Origin: Tuctoria greenei
Lineage: Eukaryota; Streptophyta; Magnoliopsida; Poales; Poaceae
Assembly: GCA_036927565.1 (NCBI GenBank)
Contig: JAYESD010000001.1
Location: 33,517,146 to 33,581,145 of the forward strand
Length of the DNA stretch: 64,000 nt
Direction: 5' to 3'
Position 1 is the first letter of the stretch, and every line of letters starts with the position of its first letter. A model generated the notes under the pieces. The model made no database searches and was not told where the DNA came from. It worked only from the letters and a program-made list of their open reading frames with translations. Shown piece after piece: positions 44,660 to 56,526 of this stretch. The position numbers and the translations under genes were made by a program.

Positions 44660-45706
44660 GTTTTGCCACATCAGACGCCTACATGGCATGTTGTTTGCTG
44701 ACATGTATCTGATATGTGGGCTCCAACAGTCATTCACAGATCTCCAAATAAATGAGAGTATCTTCACTTTTAGCCTTTCGTCACTCAGGGATAAGGCTAG
44801 CTCGGCGCTGTCAGGACAAAACATCAAGAGCGAGGAGACCTCCACCCGACCACCAAATCCGATGAGCGGCGAGCTTGTGAGTCCGATGACGGCCCGCTAA
44901 GAGCACAAGAGATTATCTGGGAGGTTATTCGTGTCGGATCCCTCATCGGCTCCATCACCTCGTCGGCTGACCAAATCCGGAGAGCAGCGACTGACGAGCT
45001 CGACGGCAGGCTGGCGGTATGCAATAGGATGTGATGGGAGGTCAGCAGCGCCGGATTTGAAGCAAATAGCATCGTTGTGTTTGAAGCAAAGCAGCAAGAT
45101 CTGCCACTGCACAGGTATTGCTCCTCTTCCCTATCTCATCTCCCGCAGGTGCCCGGTTTTGTGTTCGATCTATGGTTCCCATGTATCAAAAGGCTGCTCT
45201 GTATGGATACTTTTTTCTTGTTAATTATCTACATGTGTTGGCTAATTAATCATATCATTTGTGGTCTTATGAGTTTTTTGTCAACATGCTTACCCTTATG
45301 GTCCCTGTAGAAGCTAGAAGTTTGTTGTTTGTATTTGCGCAATTTGATAAGTTATAATTCACAGATTACTTTCACTGCTGCAACTAGTAACAGGAAGGAC
45401 CTCACTCTCCTTAACTGAACAATCACATTTTTGTTGTGAATCATTGCAGCAAATAAACGATGAAACATATGAAGACCTGGATGTTTTTGCAACATGTACA
45501 GTATGTTATGTAGACTCCATCAGAAACTCCAAACACAACTAGTATTTTTTTAACTTTCTGTTCAATACTGAAATGTGCCCCCATGCCTGCAAATAGCCAA
45601 ATATGACTAGCTCTACCCTTGGCCCATGTCTCGTGTTCTCGTATCTGTTAATGCTATGATCCACAGTTTAAGAGCTGCTGGAGGAAGAGCTAACGGGGAT
45701 GGAGCT
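44660..45706. other. Unassigned low-copy DNA before second copia
   Basis: Positions 44800-45110 are GC-rich and open in several frames without a family match. Short exon-like pieces with 3' splice sites occur at 45450 (TTGCAG, then an open stretch) and 45666 (CCACAG). If the second copia is removed, the last piece continues at 50655 with an open frame reading GDGAKKTRMRDRPKAVPAPE. It may be an old gene fragment; no name can be given. Confidence 0.3.
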
Positions 45707-45835
45707 TGTTATTAATTGAGCTCATATTATTATGAGGGTCAGAGGCCACTATAAATAAAGGCACAAGGGACTACAACTATGCGGAAAAGCTCTTATGCAA
45801 AAGGGAAAATACAGATAACCCCTGTATCTCTAACA
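45707..45835 (-). repeat. 3' LTR of second copia
   Basis: 129 bp, begins TGTTATTAATTGAGC, ends GTATCTCTAACA. The inverted polypurine tract CTCCCCCCTCAAACT follows at 45836-45850. Confidence 0.93.
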
Positions 45836-45849
45836 CTCCCCCCTCAAAC

Positions 45850-47360
45850 TCAAGGTGCATCACAAACACTGAGTTTGGAGAGATAAAAGCTATATTGAGC
45901 TCGGGTTGTGCCTTCGTGAAGAAATCCGCCAGCTGAAGCTCTAAAGGCACATACTAAAGATCAACAACATTGCCATGTACCTGTGCTCGTATATAAGAAG
46001 CATCAACACCAATATGCTTGGTAAGCTCATGCTTGACCTGATCACAAGCAATACTGATAGCACCTATACTCTCAGACAAACGAGGAGTCGACATACCAAC
46101 AGAAACATCAAAATCCTCAAGCAACCACTGCAACCAAGTAACCTCTACACTCACAAGAGTCATAACACGCAACTCAGCCTCCGCACTGGAACGAGAAACT
46201 GCCACCTGCTTCTTAGTCTTCCAAGCAATGAGGGAACCACCAAGAAAAACACAATAGGCAGAAAGAGATCAACGATAAGAGGGATCGCTAGCCCAAGTAG
46301 CATCATAATATTCTTTGAGATGTAAAGAGCTAGAGCATGGAAAGAACAAGTGTCTAGAGATAGTCATACGAAGATAACGCAAGACACAAAACAAGCGACT
46401 ATAGTGGACCTGGGTGGGAGCAGAAAAAATTGACTCAGAATGTGAATAGAGTACGAGATATCAGGACGAGTGACACCAAGGTACACGAGACTCCCAACTA
46501 TGGTAACGAGTAGGATCATCAAGAGGCTCACTATCAGTGGCTCGAAGATGAACATTGAGTTCCATGGGAGTCTCAACTGTCCAGTGATCAGTAAGAGAAG
46601 CCCGATTAAGAAGATCTTGAATGTACTTCTCCTGAGACAGATAAATTCCTTCAGAGGAAGAGGAAACCTCAATCTCAAGAAAGTAGCGAAGAGGACCAAG
46701 ATCGGACATAAGAAACTGCTCACTGAGACGGGCCTTCACAAAGGCTATGTACTCAGAATCGCCTCCGGTGATGATCATGTCATCAACATAGAGAAGGAGA
46801 GTGCGGCCACGAGACGAAGTATGCACAAAAAGCGCGGTATCATGAGCACTGGCAGAGAAACCAGCAGCGGTGACCATAGACGCAAAACGCTAAAACCAAG
46901 CACGAGGAGCCTGCTTAAGGCCATATAGAGAACGCCGAAGACAACAAACCACACCCTCAGGAATAGAATACCCAGGTGGCGGCTGCATATAAACCTCCTC
47001 ATGCAACTCACCATTAAGAAATACATTCTTCACATCAAGCTAAGAGATGAACCAGTCACAAACAGAAGCCACAACAAGCAGAGCGCGAATAGTGGTCATG
47101 TGAGCGACAAGAGCAAAGGTCTCATCATAGTCACGACCATGTTCCTGCTGGAAGCCACGAGCAACTAATCGAGCCTTATATTGCTCAAGTGAACCATCAA
47201 AGCGAGTCTTAACCTTATAGACCCACTTACAGATGATCGGGCGAACACGTGGGGGGTAGGGAATAAGTTCCCACGTGCCGATGCGCTCGAGAGCAGCAAT
47301 ATCTTCGGCCATCGCATGCTGCTATTCTGGATGAGGAACAACATCACAATACGTAGCCGG
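45850..47360 (-). pseudogene. RT and RNase H of second copia, broken
   Basis: Minus strand: KWVYKVKTRFDGSLEQYKAR and DYDETFALVAHMTTIRALL (47040-47312), RSLYGLKQAPRAWF. SASAHDTALFVHTSSRGR is followed by LLLYVDDMIITGG with YVDD at 46779-46790, then SDLGPLRYFLEIEVSSSSEG. RNase H includes VSRSSAEAELRVMTLVSVEV and DQVKHELTKHIGVDAS (45954-46205). It is better preserved than the copy at 8190-9660 but still broken by stops (for example before the DVKN block) and shifts. Confidence 0.87.
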
Positions 47361-47399
47361 CTCAGGAAGAGCAGTAGCAGCAAAGCTAGAAGGAGAGTA

Positions 47400-49110
47400 C
47401 TGAGCAGGAGGATGTCAAGTACGATGACCTCGTCCAAGAGGCTGCTCAGGAGAATAATCATTGGAAGGAGATGATCCCTCGGGAGAAGAAGTCGTATCTG
47501 GAGAGTCGGGTTGAGCTAGAGAAGCTGAGACATCAAAAGATGACTCAATTAGAGTAGACAGCTCATCAAAAGAAGATGGCACATCTGAAGAAGGCACAAC
47601 TCATTGAGTATAGACCCGCGTTACAGGAGCCTTCAAAGTGTAATCGGTAACCAAAGAACAAGGCTCGGAAAAGAAGGGGAGACTGTCGAACGCGGCAAAG
47701 AGTTGGGAGAAGGTACACTTGCAACAGGAGCATCCGGAAAGAAGAAGAACTAAATAGGATCAACTACAGATGTAGAAGAAGCATTAGAAGAAGGACGAGG
47801 ATAGAAATGACGTGTTTCATCAAAAACAACATCCCGTGAAATCCTCATCCGTCGACCAACGGGATCCCTACAACGATAACCCTTATGCTACGAACTGTAC
47901 CCTAAGAAAACACACTCAACTGACTGGGCAGTTAGCTTTGTACGCTCATGAGGTGCGAGCAGCACGTAGAACACACAACCGAAAAGACGAAGGCTAGTGT
48001 AATCAGGCATCTTGCCCGTAGGATGCTACAAAGGAATCCCACCTTTAAGAGTACACGAGGGTTGAATGTTAATCAAGTAAGTGGCAGTGGAGACATTCTC
48101 GGCCCAAAAATGAGGCGGGACAGAGGAAGCAATGAGAAGTGTACGTGCTGTCTCAAGTAGATGGCGATGTTTTCGCTCTGCAACACCATTCTGAGCATGA
48201 GCACCAGGACAAGAATATTGAGCAAGGGTACCCTGCTCAGAAAGAAAGTTCTGAAGAGCATCAAAGAGGTACTCACAAGCAGAGTCAGCACGAAAGACAC
48301 GGATATGAGTGTCAAAATGAGTGTGGACCATAGCTGAAAAAAACTTATAGATAAACAATGCCTCACTACGATGTTTCATAAAGTAAACCCATGTGTGGTA
48401 AGAAAAATCATCTATAAAAATGATAAAGTATCGATGCCCTCTTTTGGAAACAAAAGGAGCAGGACCCCAGACATCTGAATGAACAAGGTCAAAAGGACGC
48501 TGAGATACTGACTCACTAGAAGGATAGGAAAGTTGAATATGATTTCCTAATCGACAACCCTGACACTAAGCTAATGATTGAGCTCCTGAAACTGATCCTA
48601 AGACACCACGACGAATCAAGGCAGATAGACGAGAGCCACAAATATGTCCTAGACGATGGTGTCATTGAGCAAAAGACGAGGCAGATGGAGCAGCAAAAAC
48701 AGAGCTAACACGACTAGCAGGCACAGTGGAAGGAAGAAGAAGCTAGTCAAGCTCCTAGAGATGCTAGCAATCGCAACGACGAGGACCAGAGCCAACAAGC
48801 TGACCCGTACGATGATCCACAACAGAACAAGAATCAGAATCAAGAATCACTCGACAGCCATGATCAGTGAGTTGACCAGCAGACATAAGTTGCATGGTCG
48901 GGTTAGGAACATAGGAGACATCAGGAGCATTAAAAGAATCAGATAAAAAGGTGCCCTGTCCAAGAACTGGAAGTGAAGAACCATCGGCAGTAAGAACAGT
49001 GAGAGAACGAGACGAATGACTCAAAGATGATAAACATGTAGAATAAGGAGTCATATGAAATGAAGCCCCAGAATCAAGAATCCATGGTTGAGTACCTGGA
49101 CGAGGAGTGG
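47400..49110 (-). pseudogene. Protease and integrase of second copia, broken
   Basis: Protease DSGASFHMTPYSTCLSSL near 49020-49070, then SYVPNPTMQLMSAGQLTDHG (48764-49054). Integrase core: MKHRSEALFIYKFFSAMVHT, FRADSACEYLFDALQNFLSE and GVAERKHRHLLETARTLLIA (48026-48379). A serine- and proline-rich spacer (47415-47597) leads to RT. Frames change several times. Confidence 0.83.
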
Positions 49111-49830
49111 AAGGTGGTCCTCAGAGGAAGACGGGGAAGTAGCAGCAGAACCTGAAGGTGTAGAAGGCTGAGTCACAATACCAATGGCTCTGGAAGGTGT
49201 ATAGGCGGCAAGGTGACGAGAAGCATAAGCACCTGGGCATCTGAGGCAGCAGAAATCCCCTAACATCCCCCAGTACCAGCACCAAGCATCCTGTGAGGAA
49301 CGGCAAGCCTGAACACCAGCAGTGGGTCGATAAGTCAATGAACAAGCAGATGAAGCGGTGGAGGTCCGCAACAAGCCACCATCATGAAGACAAGCCTCCT
49401 CCATCTGATCAACGAACTCCTCCACGGTAGCATCTCCCTGTCGTAACAGCTGCTCGTGACGAAAAGCGGAAAGAGCGGTAGACTGACCAGTAGGCTCGTA
49501 ACTATGACAAAGAAAAGCCCACATCTAGTGTGAGTACTCAAACTCAACAATATCAGCAGCCAAACAATCCTTCATACTAGCAGCAAGAATGGCACCAGCT
49601 CAAGCATCATCATCCAACCAAGTCTGTGAATAAGTAGCAGGACAACACACGCATTTGAGATCGCTCGTAAGAAACTCCCAAAGACGCAGACCACACATGT
49701 GCAGATGCATGCGAGGAACCCTATCACGATAATTGGTGCCATTGAAAAGCACCGAGCATCGCAAGACTAGAACTCTGCTCGACAAAGAAGTCATCGTGAT
49801 TAGATGACAGATGACAGCTAGAGCGCAAAG
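49110..49830 (-). pseudogene. Gag of second copia, broken
   Basis: Minus strand begins near 49760 with VLFNGTNYRDRVPRMHLHMC, followed by WLDDDA and FLCHSYEPTGQSTALSAFRH (49051-49524) and VEEFVDQMEEACLHDGG. The zinc knuckle seen in the outer copia is not clear here, because about 300 bp between the capsid part and protease look deleted. Confidence 0.75.
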
Positions 49831-50510
49831 TGAGTTGCGGCGAGCGACGGCAAGAGCGCAGAAGAATAAGCAGCGCAAGCTGCAAGAAAGTAAGAGAAGA
49901 GAGAAGAACAATAAGAAAAAAATCTTTTTTTTCTTTTCTCTTTTTTTTTTTATTTTTTTGATTTTTTTGATTTTTTTATCCCGAAGGGATAACTTGCCTC
50001 AAGCCACTGGCTTAGAGCGGCGCTCATTTCGCGGGTGCTGGCGGCATTCAGACAGAGCAGTGCTCGTTCCAAGATCGTGACAAGACAGCGCCGGGCGGAT
50101 CCACACGAGTGCTGGTGGCGCCTAGACAAAGATGCGGGGTCGGGACAATGCGTGACAAGCAGCGTCGGGCGGATCGAGGTCCGACTTCGGGCGAATCAAG
50201 GCGAGTGAAGAAGGCACATCATGAAGGAGCGCCAGTGGATCCTCGCGCCGTATGATTTGCTCCTTCGATCCATAGCTGAATCGCCAGATGCACACGAAAG
50301 GCGCAGACGGATGAATCGATATCAGAGGCCGTGGAGTCCACGCACGCCAAGGGAGAAGAAACAAGCAGCGGGGATGACGCGCCCAGAGTGTCCGACGGAG
50401 GTGAGGTGGGTCGGTACAGGGCCGCGCCGAGGTTCCAAAATGGACGGGAAAAGCCGACGGGAGCGGCGGCTAGGATAGAAGAAAAATTCTAACTCTAATT
50501 TAACCTAACT
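49831..50510 (-). other. Leader of second copia
   Basis: About 680 bp without coding signal, with a T-rich low-complexity block at 49918-49979 and GC-rich DNA after it. Its length fits a copia 5' leader. Confidence 0.7.
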
Positions 50511-50525
50511 TGGCTCTGTATACCA
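50511..50525 (-). other. Primer binding site of second copia
   Basis: On the minus strand TGGTATACAGAGCCA directly follows the 5' LTR, an initiator tRNA-Met-type site. Confidence 0.82.
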
Positions 50526-50654
50526 TGTTATGAATTGAGCTCATATTATTATGAGGGCCAAAGGCCACTGTAAATAGAGGTACAAGGGATTACAAATATG
50601 ACGAAAATCCCTTATGCAAAAGGGAAAATACAAATAACCCCTATATCTCTAACA
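50526..50654 (-). repeat. 5' LTR of second copia
   Basis: 129 bp, begins TGTTATGAATTGAGC and ends ATATCTCTAACA; GAGCT duplication follows. Confidence 0.93.
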
Positions 50655-50740
50655 GAGCTAAGAAGACAAGGATGCGTGATCGACCTAAGGCAGTTCCAGC
50701 TCCTGAGGCAAATGCTGAACTGCAAGTGAATATTGATGTA

Positions 50741-52139
50741 TCATGTATGTTGAGTGAGCTTATTACCTCTGGCACTGTTTGTTTTTTTGACCTGGTTTAT
50801 GCAGTAACAAGTTAAGCTTAGAAGAGATTTGTTCAATGATCTGAAGTGTTGTATAGCTAACTCAATTCCCCTTCCACAAAAACAGTGCATTGTCAGTATA
50901 GTTAACTCATGCTTGTCCTTCTGTTTAATCTCAAAATCATCTTGGCCATTACAAAGCACATAACACTTCCCTGATCTCTCTATGTTCAATTTTAGCTTCT
51001 TGAAAATGTTAGGACATATTGTACCTTGCCATTTGGCAAATTTTGTCATGTTCTCCTGAATTCGAACCATCATTTTGCATCTTATGTTCTCAAACATTGA
51101 AACAACCAGTAGAAATCTAGAATCCATAATTTAATTATTGTATCTCTCGCACATATTGTTATCAACAGAATCATAATTAGAACCAAGTTGGAAGAAGGCT
51201 CTGCACCGATGTTCAGGTGACGTAGAAACCATGTCCTTGGCTCTCGCACATATTGTTATCAACATAATCACAATTAGAACCAAGCTAGAAGAAGGTTCTA
51301 CACCAATGGTCAGGTGAAGTAGAAACCATGTCCTTGGCTCCTTGAGAAGTTTCTTGAGCTAGCTTTGCCTTATTGTAGTTGAATAGCATTTTACATCAGC
51401 TCTCTGATCTGATCCCAATACCTCTGAGCTATCCTTCTAGATGTCATTAACTTATTGTTCCTTATTGGTGCACAACAATGTTCGTCAACAAAAGTGACAA
51501 TTTTGAACCATTCAGATCTACTTGTCTTTGACCCATATATTATCCACTTGCAACCTTTACATGAACAAACATACTTAACTTTATCCTTCTCATACTTTGG
51601 AAACAAAAGATGATTATTATTTTTCAAACCATACTTGATGAATGCTTTCTTGAACTGCCTACTACATCTGAATGTCATCCCAAGGGCAAAACAAGAATTG
51701 GGGCACTACTATAAAATTTGTTCTCTGTGCTAAGCCACCTCATTGTCTCACCTTCATTGTTCTCCTCATAAGAATAATCATCACTTGAGTTGTAGTATGG
51801 AATTTCATCATCATGTAAGTTAGACAATTCTGGAACATTTGCATCTGTTAGAATCAATGACTGGTTACGACTTTGTCCTTCCTTTTTTGACCTCATGTTC
51901 AACTTGATCTGCTGGGCATATTTCCTTAACTTTTCTACTTCTTCATCATCTTCTGAACTATTTATATCCTTTGGCAGATAATCTAAATCAGCACTGTCAG
52001 AGGCATCATCATCCATACCAAGTATAGACATAAGTATATCAATATCAATTTCTCTAATTTATCATCTCCTGTGCCTTCAGCTTCATCATCTGCTTCAAGC
52101 ATGTCCATGTCAAGTTCTTGACCTCCTTTTGCAGACCAC
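50741..52139 (-). pseudogene. MuDR/MULE transposase pseudogene, DDE domain deleted
   Basis: Minus strand, N to C: acidic N-terminus (ELDMDMLEADDEAEGTGDD near 52110-52050; DSADLDYLPKDINSSEDDEE at 51675-52031). The MuDR DNA-binding-type block FRCSRQFKKAFIKYGLKNNN with CSCKGCKWIIYGSK and EHCCAPIRNNKL follows (51391-51678). The frame then jumps to the late part of the protein, with LGSNYDSVDNNMCERYNN and SMFENIRCKMMVRIQENMTK (50741-51143). The central DDE catalytic domain is missing. A 97-bp tandem duplication lies at the junction. The chromovirus at 52140 cuts the N-terminus. Confidence 0.82.
51144..51337 (-). repeat. 97-bp tandem duplication inside MULE relic
   Basis: Two units, 51144-51240 and 51241-51337, each starting CTCTCGCACATATTG and ending CATGTCCTTGG, with about 12 differences. 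The unit is not a multiple of three, so it shifts the transposase frame. Divergence shows the duplication is old. Confidence 0.9.
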
Positions 52140-52268
52140 TGTAACACCCTCATTTTCATCCATCATGCGTTGCATACGTTCTAATACATGTCTAACATGA
52201 ACCCAAATAAAAAGGAATATGTTAAAATGATTTTAGTGTTTAATCGCAATTAAGAATTCTGGAAAGTG

Positions 52269-52659
52269 CAGACTAGTCCGATTTTGGTGCGGACTAGTCC
52301 GATTTCTCTCTGACTTCAATCGGACTTGTCTGTTTTTCTGCGGACTAGTATGTTTTCCCCCCTGGATACTTTTGGACTTGTCTGGCCTATAGAGGACTAG
52401 TCCGGTATCCCAAATTGCTTGAAAATTTTGCTAAGTCGCTGGACTTGTCCGGACTAGTTTGATGTTCCAGCTGACTTGTCTGTTTTTCCTCTAACTAAAG
52501 TCACACTTGTCGGATTTTGGCCAGACTTGTCGTATTTTGGCCAGACATGTCTATTTTTCCCCTCTCGATAAGTTCGGACTTGTCCGATGTCCGGTCCGGA
52601 CTTGTCCGATTTCCCTCTGTCCAACTTCGAACTAGTCCGACCCTTTTCGGACTTGTCCG
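52269..52659 (+). promoter_or_regulatory. Palindrome array, subfamily B (about 16 sites)
   Basis: Centres near 52274, 52295, 52326, 52346, 52378, 52398, 52445, 52455, 52476, 52507, 52527, 52547, 52580, 52602, 52633 and 52653. Gaps are 21, 31, 20, 32, 20, 47, 10, 21, 31, 20, 20, 33, 22, 31 and 20. This is the same rhythm as at 377-696, with about three more sites. Many sites have one or two base changes, yet spacing is kept. Confidence 0.82.
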
Positions 52660-52827
52660 ATAAATCGTGACTCCGAGTTGATCTCTTGTTCCACGACTTG
52701 TTTCTTGGGTTTTACATTAAGTGGGCCTAGGGACGTCGTGCCTAACTCTTCTAGAGCCCATGTGGGACTCCAAACTGACCTCTACTCATCTCAAACTCAA
52801 AATTCATCTAACCTTAGTCTCCACCTC

Positions 52828-52835
52828 TATATAAA
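52828..52835 (+). promoter_or_regulatory. TATA box, chromovirus subfamily B
   Basis: TATATAAA in CTCTATATAAACAACC, about 170 bp after the last palindrome, as in subfamily A. Confidence 0.72.
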
Positions 52836-55055
52836 CAACCCCACCCCTTGGCTTGACATCTATTTGCCACTTTTCCACGCCCCCAAACCCTAGCTCGTGA
52901 ATAGCTGCCACCAAGGAGGGAGAAAGAGATCTAGAACAAGAAGAAGAAGAGGACGAAACAAAAGAGGATCAAGATCTCCACCAAGTTCACGTTCTTCGTC
53001 AACGATTCATCTCAATTTCTTTATCAACCCTAGATCTTCAAGATCCAAGTGTTGCCTCCAAGACCCTTGATTCTTTGGAGTCTTAGACACCTGGTATACC
53101 TTCTACTTCCTTTTCCTTATGAGAATTCAACCCCAAATCTCCAAATTCACGTCGATCTAGAAAACCCTAGTTCGCTACTTCTGCGAAGTGCGGACTTGTC
53201 CGGTCCCTAGCGGACTAGTCCGATTTTCCTGGTTAATTTCTGTTTAATTAATTTTAAATTGACTCGAATCAAATCCAAACCTGTATAAACTTGTTATAAT
53301 CTATTAGAACTAGTTAGAGATCATTAAAAGCAACTCATTAATAGGTTCCACCTTGCATTTGCATTAATCATGCATGTCATGTCATATTGAGTAATATTTG
53401 TGCAATCTTTGATTGTGTTTCTTGTCTTGTATGTTTATTGTGCGGATTAGATAGATTTGCACTAGAGAGTGTTGTGGAGGATCTACAACACCTAGAGTTT
53501 GAAGTCTTTGATCATAACCAAGCTCAAGAGCAAGGCAAGTGTTCTTGAAGCATATTGATCCTGTTTGTAAAATAAATGTTTTGTTTGCAAAAATGCATGC
53601 TTGTGTCAATTTTGATGGGAATATTATGATGAGAAGTTTACTAGCTTTGGTTAACCACCATTGTCACCTGGAATTTATGGTAGAGAGTCGGGATGGGCTT
53701 TTTATCTTTTTGCTTCGCTTAATTAATTGGGATGGAACACAACTACACCACTTAACTTAATTATGCATTTATGAGATTTGATTAGCATGAACTGGTTAAT
53801 ATGATATGGTAATGGATGATCTAAGCAAGCATGGTATGTGGATGGGTTGGATGTTATGATGGTTTCGCATGCTTTAGATCTAAGGACCGGTTCGTGGAGC
53901 GACCATCCAGGATTTATAGTGCCACCACGAGGCCAAGTATGGGTGTGGCGTAGCTTATTAATTAGGGCTTTGCCAGTGCTATTTGGACCATTAAGGATGC
54001 TCGGGAAAGGGGTAGTCGGATTGGGTTTGTTGAAGATTGGTGGGAGTACCCTGGGATCTGAATGGCTCAAGAGGGGGCCCTTGGTTGAAGATGTGCTCAG
54101 TTGGAGGCATTGCCACCGGTGAAACCTCAGTGGGGTCTAAATAGGCTAGTAATCCCTTTTGTAAAGGCTATTTTGTGATCTCTTGGTCATACACCAAAGG
54201 AAGTGTAATTGGCGTAAGGGTGGTTCTTCAGTCGCCGACGGGTGATGAAATCACAAACACGTAGGTAAAGTGGTACAAACTCTGAAGAGTCTATCTAAAA
54301 ATTATCATGATAGCCGTGCTCCCAGTTATGAGCAACCTGTACCCTCACATGATCAGTGAAAACTTGGTATTGGGATGGTTTTTGGGATGGTTATGGAATT
54401 GTAATGGTTATGGTTAATAATATAGTTATGGCTAGTTATGGATTAAATTCTGGTATTGGATATGGTTTATGGTAATGAGGAATCTGGTATATGGACGATG
54501 ATACAGAATATGGACTAGTACTATGTTAACAATTATGGATTATGATGGGTTTAATTCACATACATATAATATATTGCTTTTCAAATGTTTTAATGTGCTT
54601 TTCAGCACTTAGCCTTTATTATATTCGTCATTTGAATCAGCTACATGTCATACTTTCCACACTTGCTGAGTACGACATGTACTCACCATTGAAATCCCTC
54701 CACCAACAGTTGCAGGTCAAGGTTGGGAGTTTAATGATGATAATGTGGAGTTCTATGCCATGTCTACCGTCAGCTTGCCTTTGGAGTGTTGGAGTTGAGC
54801 TATACCCTATTTGCTTAGTTTTCTTAGTTGCTTATTTAGTTTATTTCTGCTGCATTAGTTGACACTTGTCATTAATATTCATTAGAGCTTGTATTCGAGG
54901 ATAATATGAATTCTGTAATAAAAGTACTTAATTAATCTTGTTCTGTGGTAATTTTATGTATACTATTTTGTGATTGCACTCGTGTATGTGTGTTGAACTT
55001 CCTGGGCACACATATGCGTTCACTTGGTTCATTTTTGGAACCGGGTGTCATAAAT

Positions 55056-55070
55056 TGGTATTAGAGCCAC
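55056..55070 (+). other. Primer binding site (initiator tRNA-Met type)
   Basis: TGGTATTAGAGCCAC lies three bases after the LTR, with one change from TGGTATCAGAGCCAC. Confidence 0.82.
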
Positions 55071-55315
55071 AGGTCGACCGTAGGGCGCAGCCTAGATAGA
55101 ATGGACACTTTGAAGCACATAGGAACACTCAGCAATCGATGTTTTTTGCTTTGTGTTGTTTGCTATATATCGTTGCTTGTGTGCTTAATATAGGATTTTG
55201 GGATGCTTTAGCATTGCCATGTCCACCTAGGCTAGTATAGGTAGTTGTTTAGTTTCATATCCCTTGATGCATATAGTTGGGGACGTTTCAATTCTTATCT
55301 CTTGATTTTCTTCAG
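55071..55315 (+). other. Leader of chromovirus subfamily B copy
   Basis: About 245 bp of non-coding leader, related to 20736-20987 (inverted). Confidence 0.65.
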
Positions 55316-56526
55316 ATGGTGAGGACTCACAACAAGAGGGATGGCAATGATGAGGAGGAGAATAATGGAGCACCTCAGAACAACAATGGACAAGGACCAG
55401 CTCATGGAGCTATCAAGATTGAGCAACTATTGGTCATGCAAAACCAGCTCATGCAGACCATGATACAGACTATGGGACAGCTGCAGACGTGTAACCTCAA
55501 CAATCAGCCCCATATGCCTCTACCACCACCCGCACCTCCTCATAACCGGTTGGGAGAGTTCATGAGAACTAGGCCACCGACCTTTGCTCAAGCCGCTGAC
55601 CCTATGGATGATGATGATTGGCTCAAGTCTGTGGAAAAGAAGCTAGCTATTGTCCAATGCAGTGACTGGGAGAAGGTTCTATTTGCTTCTCATCAACTAG
55701 TTGGGGCAGCTACGGATTCGTGGGATGCTTATTGTAATGCTCATGAGAATCAGGAGAGGATCACCAGGCGGAACTCAAGGAAAGCTTCTGTTCTCATTAT
55801 GTGTCGGAAGGTGTCATGGTCTTGAAGAGGCAAGAATTTGAGAACTTGAGGCAAGGGAGATCTAGTGTGGGTGAATATCTCAATAAATTCACTCAACTTT
55901 CAAGATATGCCCCTAAAGATGTTAGTCGGGATAGCCGGAAGCAATACTTGTTCATGAGGGACCTTAATAATGAAATCCAAGTGCAATTGCTCAATTGTGA
56001 TTATGCCAACTTCTAGAAGCTTGTGGACAAAGCATTTGTTGTGGAGAACAAGGTTCGCGAGATGGAGCAAGACAACAAGAGAAAGGCGCCATATCAAGGA
56101 CAGCAACAAGGAAGTAATGTGCGCCCTCGCTTTGCACCACCCAATGCGCCTTACTTCAGCTCTTCTGCGCCTGCTCATCATCCTGGATATGCACCGCGCC
56201 CAACTCAGTTTGTGTAGCAGCACCCTGTCATGCAAGCACCTAGGCCTCCAATGCCTTATGCACCTCGTGCCAACTTTCCTGGTGCCAATGCGCAGAACCA
56301 AGCTCGTCCCAATAATTCTGGTGGAGTTAAGAAGTGTTATACTTGTGGAGAAGCTGGACACTTTGCACATCAATGTCATAAGTCAGGCCTTGGTCAAGGA
56401 AGCAAAGCGCTGAGGCAAAAACCCAAGATCCAATGGAGGACAACCGCAAGGAAATCGTGGACAGCAAAATTTTGCTCGTGGCAACATGAACCATGTCTCT
56501 TCGGAAGATGCGCAACAAGCGGATGA
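55316..56526 (+). pseudogene. Chromovirus gag, broken
   Basis: Starts MVRTHNKRDGNDEEENNGAP, continues through DDDDWLKSVEKKLAIVQCSD and SHQLVGAATDSWDAYCN to ENQERIT. A deletion near 55770 shifts the frame. RQEFENLRQGRSSVGEYLNK follows at 55801 in another frame, with a stop at 56014. MEQDNKRKAPYQGQQQ and the zinc knuckle CYTCGEAGHFAHQC (56330-56371) follow after further stops. Here the ENKVRE junction reads through, unlike the TAG in the copy at 19989. Confidence 0.85.

Larger units (their letters stand above)
45707..50654 (-). mobile_element. Second short-LTR copia, structurally complete
   Basis: 4948 bp on the minus strand, LTRs 45707-45835 and 50526-50654 (129 bp each). The target duplication GAGCT is exact at 45702-45706 and 50655-50659. 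It is the same family as the outer copia of the nest (same LTR layout and protein blocks) but uninterrupted. LTRs differ at about 14 of 129 positions. All domains are present, but all carry frameshifts or stops. Confidence 0.94.
52140..55052 (+). repeat. 5' LTR, chromovirus subfamily B
   Basis: 2913 bp, begins TGTAACACCC and ends GGTGTCATA (changed from CACA). It is colinear with the subfamily A LTRs but has extra palindrome units and GAATAGCTGCCACC-type changes. The fragment at 31806-32714 belongs to the same subfamily. Confidence 0.9.

Noticed and set aside
49918..49979. Terminator or poly-A tail of a retroposed gene
   Set aside because: T-rich block within the copia leader, no coding sequence next to it and no target duplication.
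51144..51337. LTR or TIR pair
   Set aside because: The 97-bp units are direct, adjacent and inside transposase coding sequence, so this is a tandem duplication.
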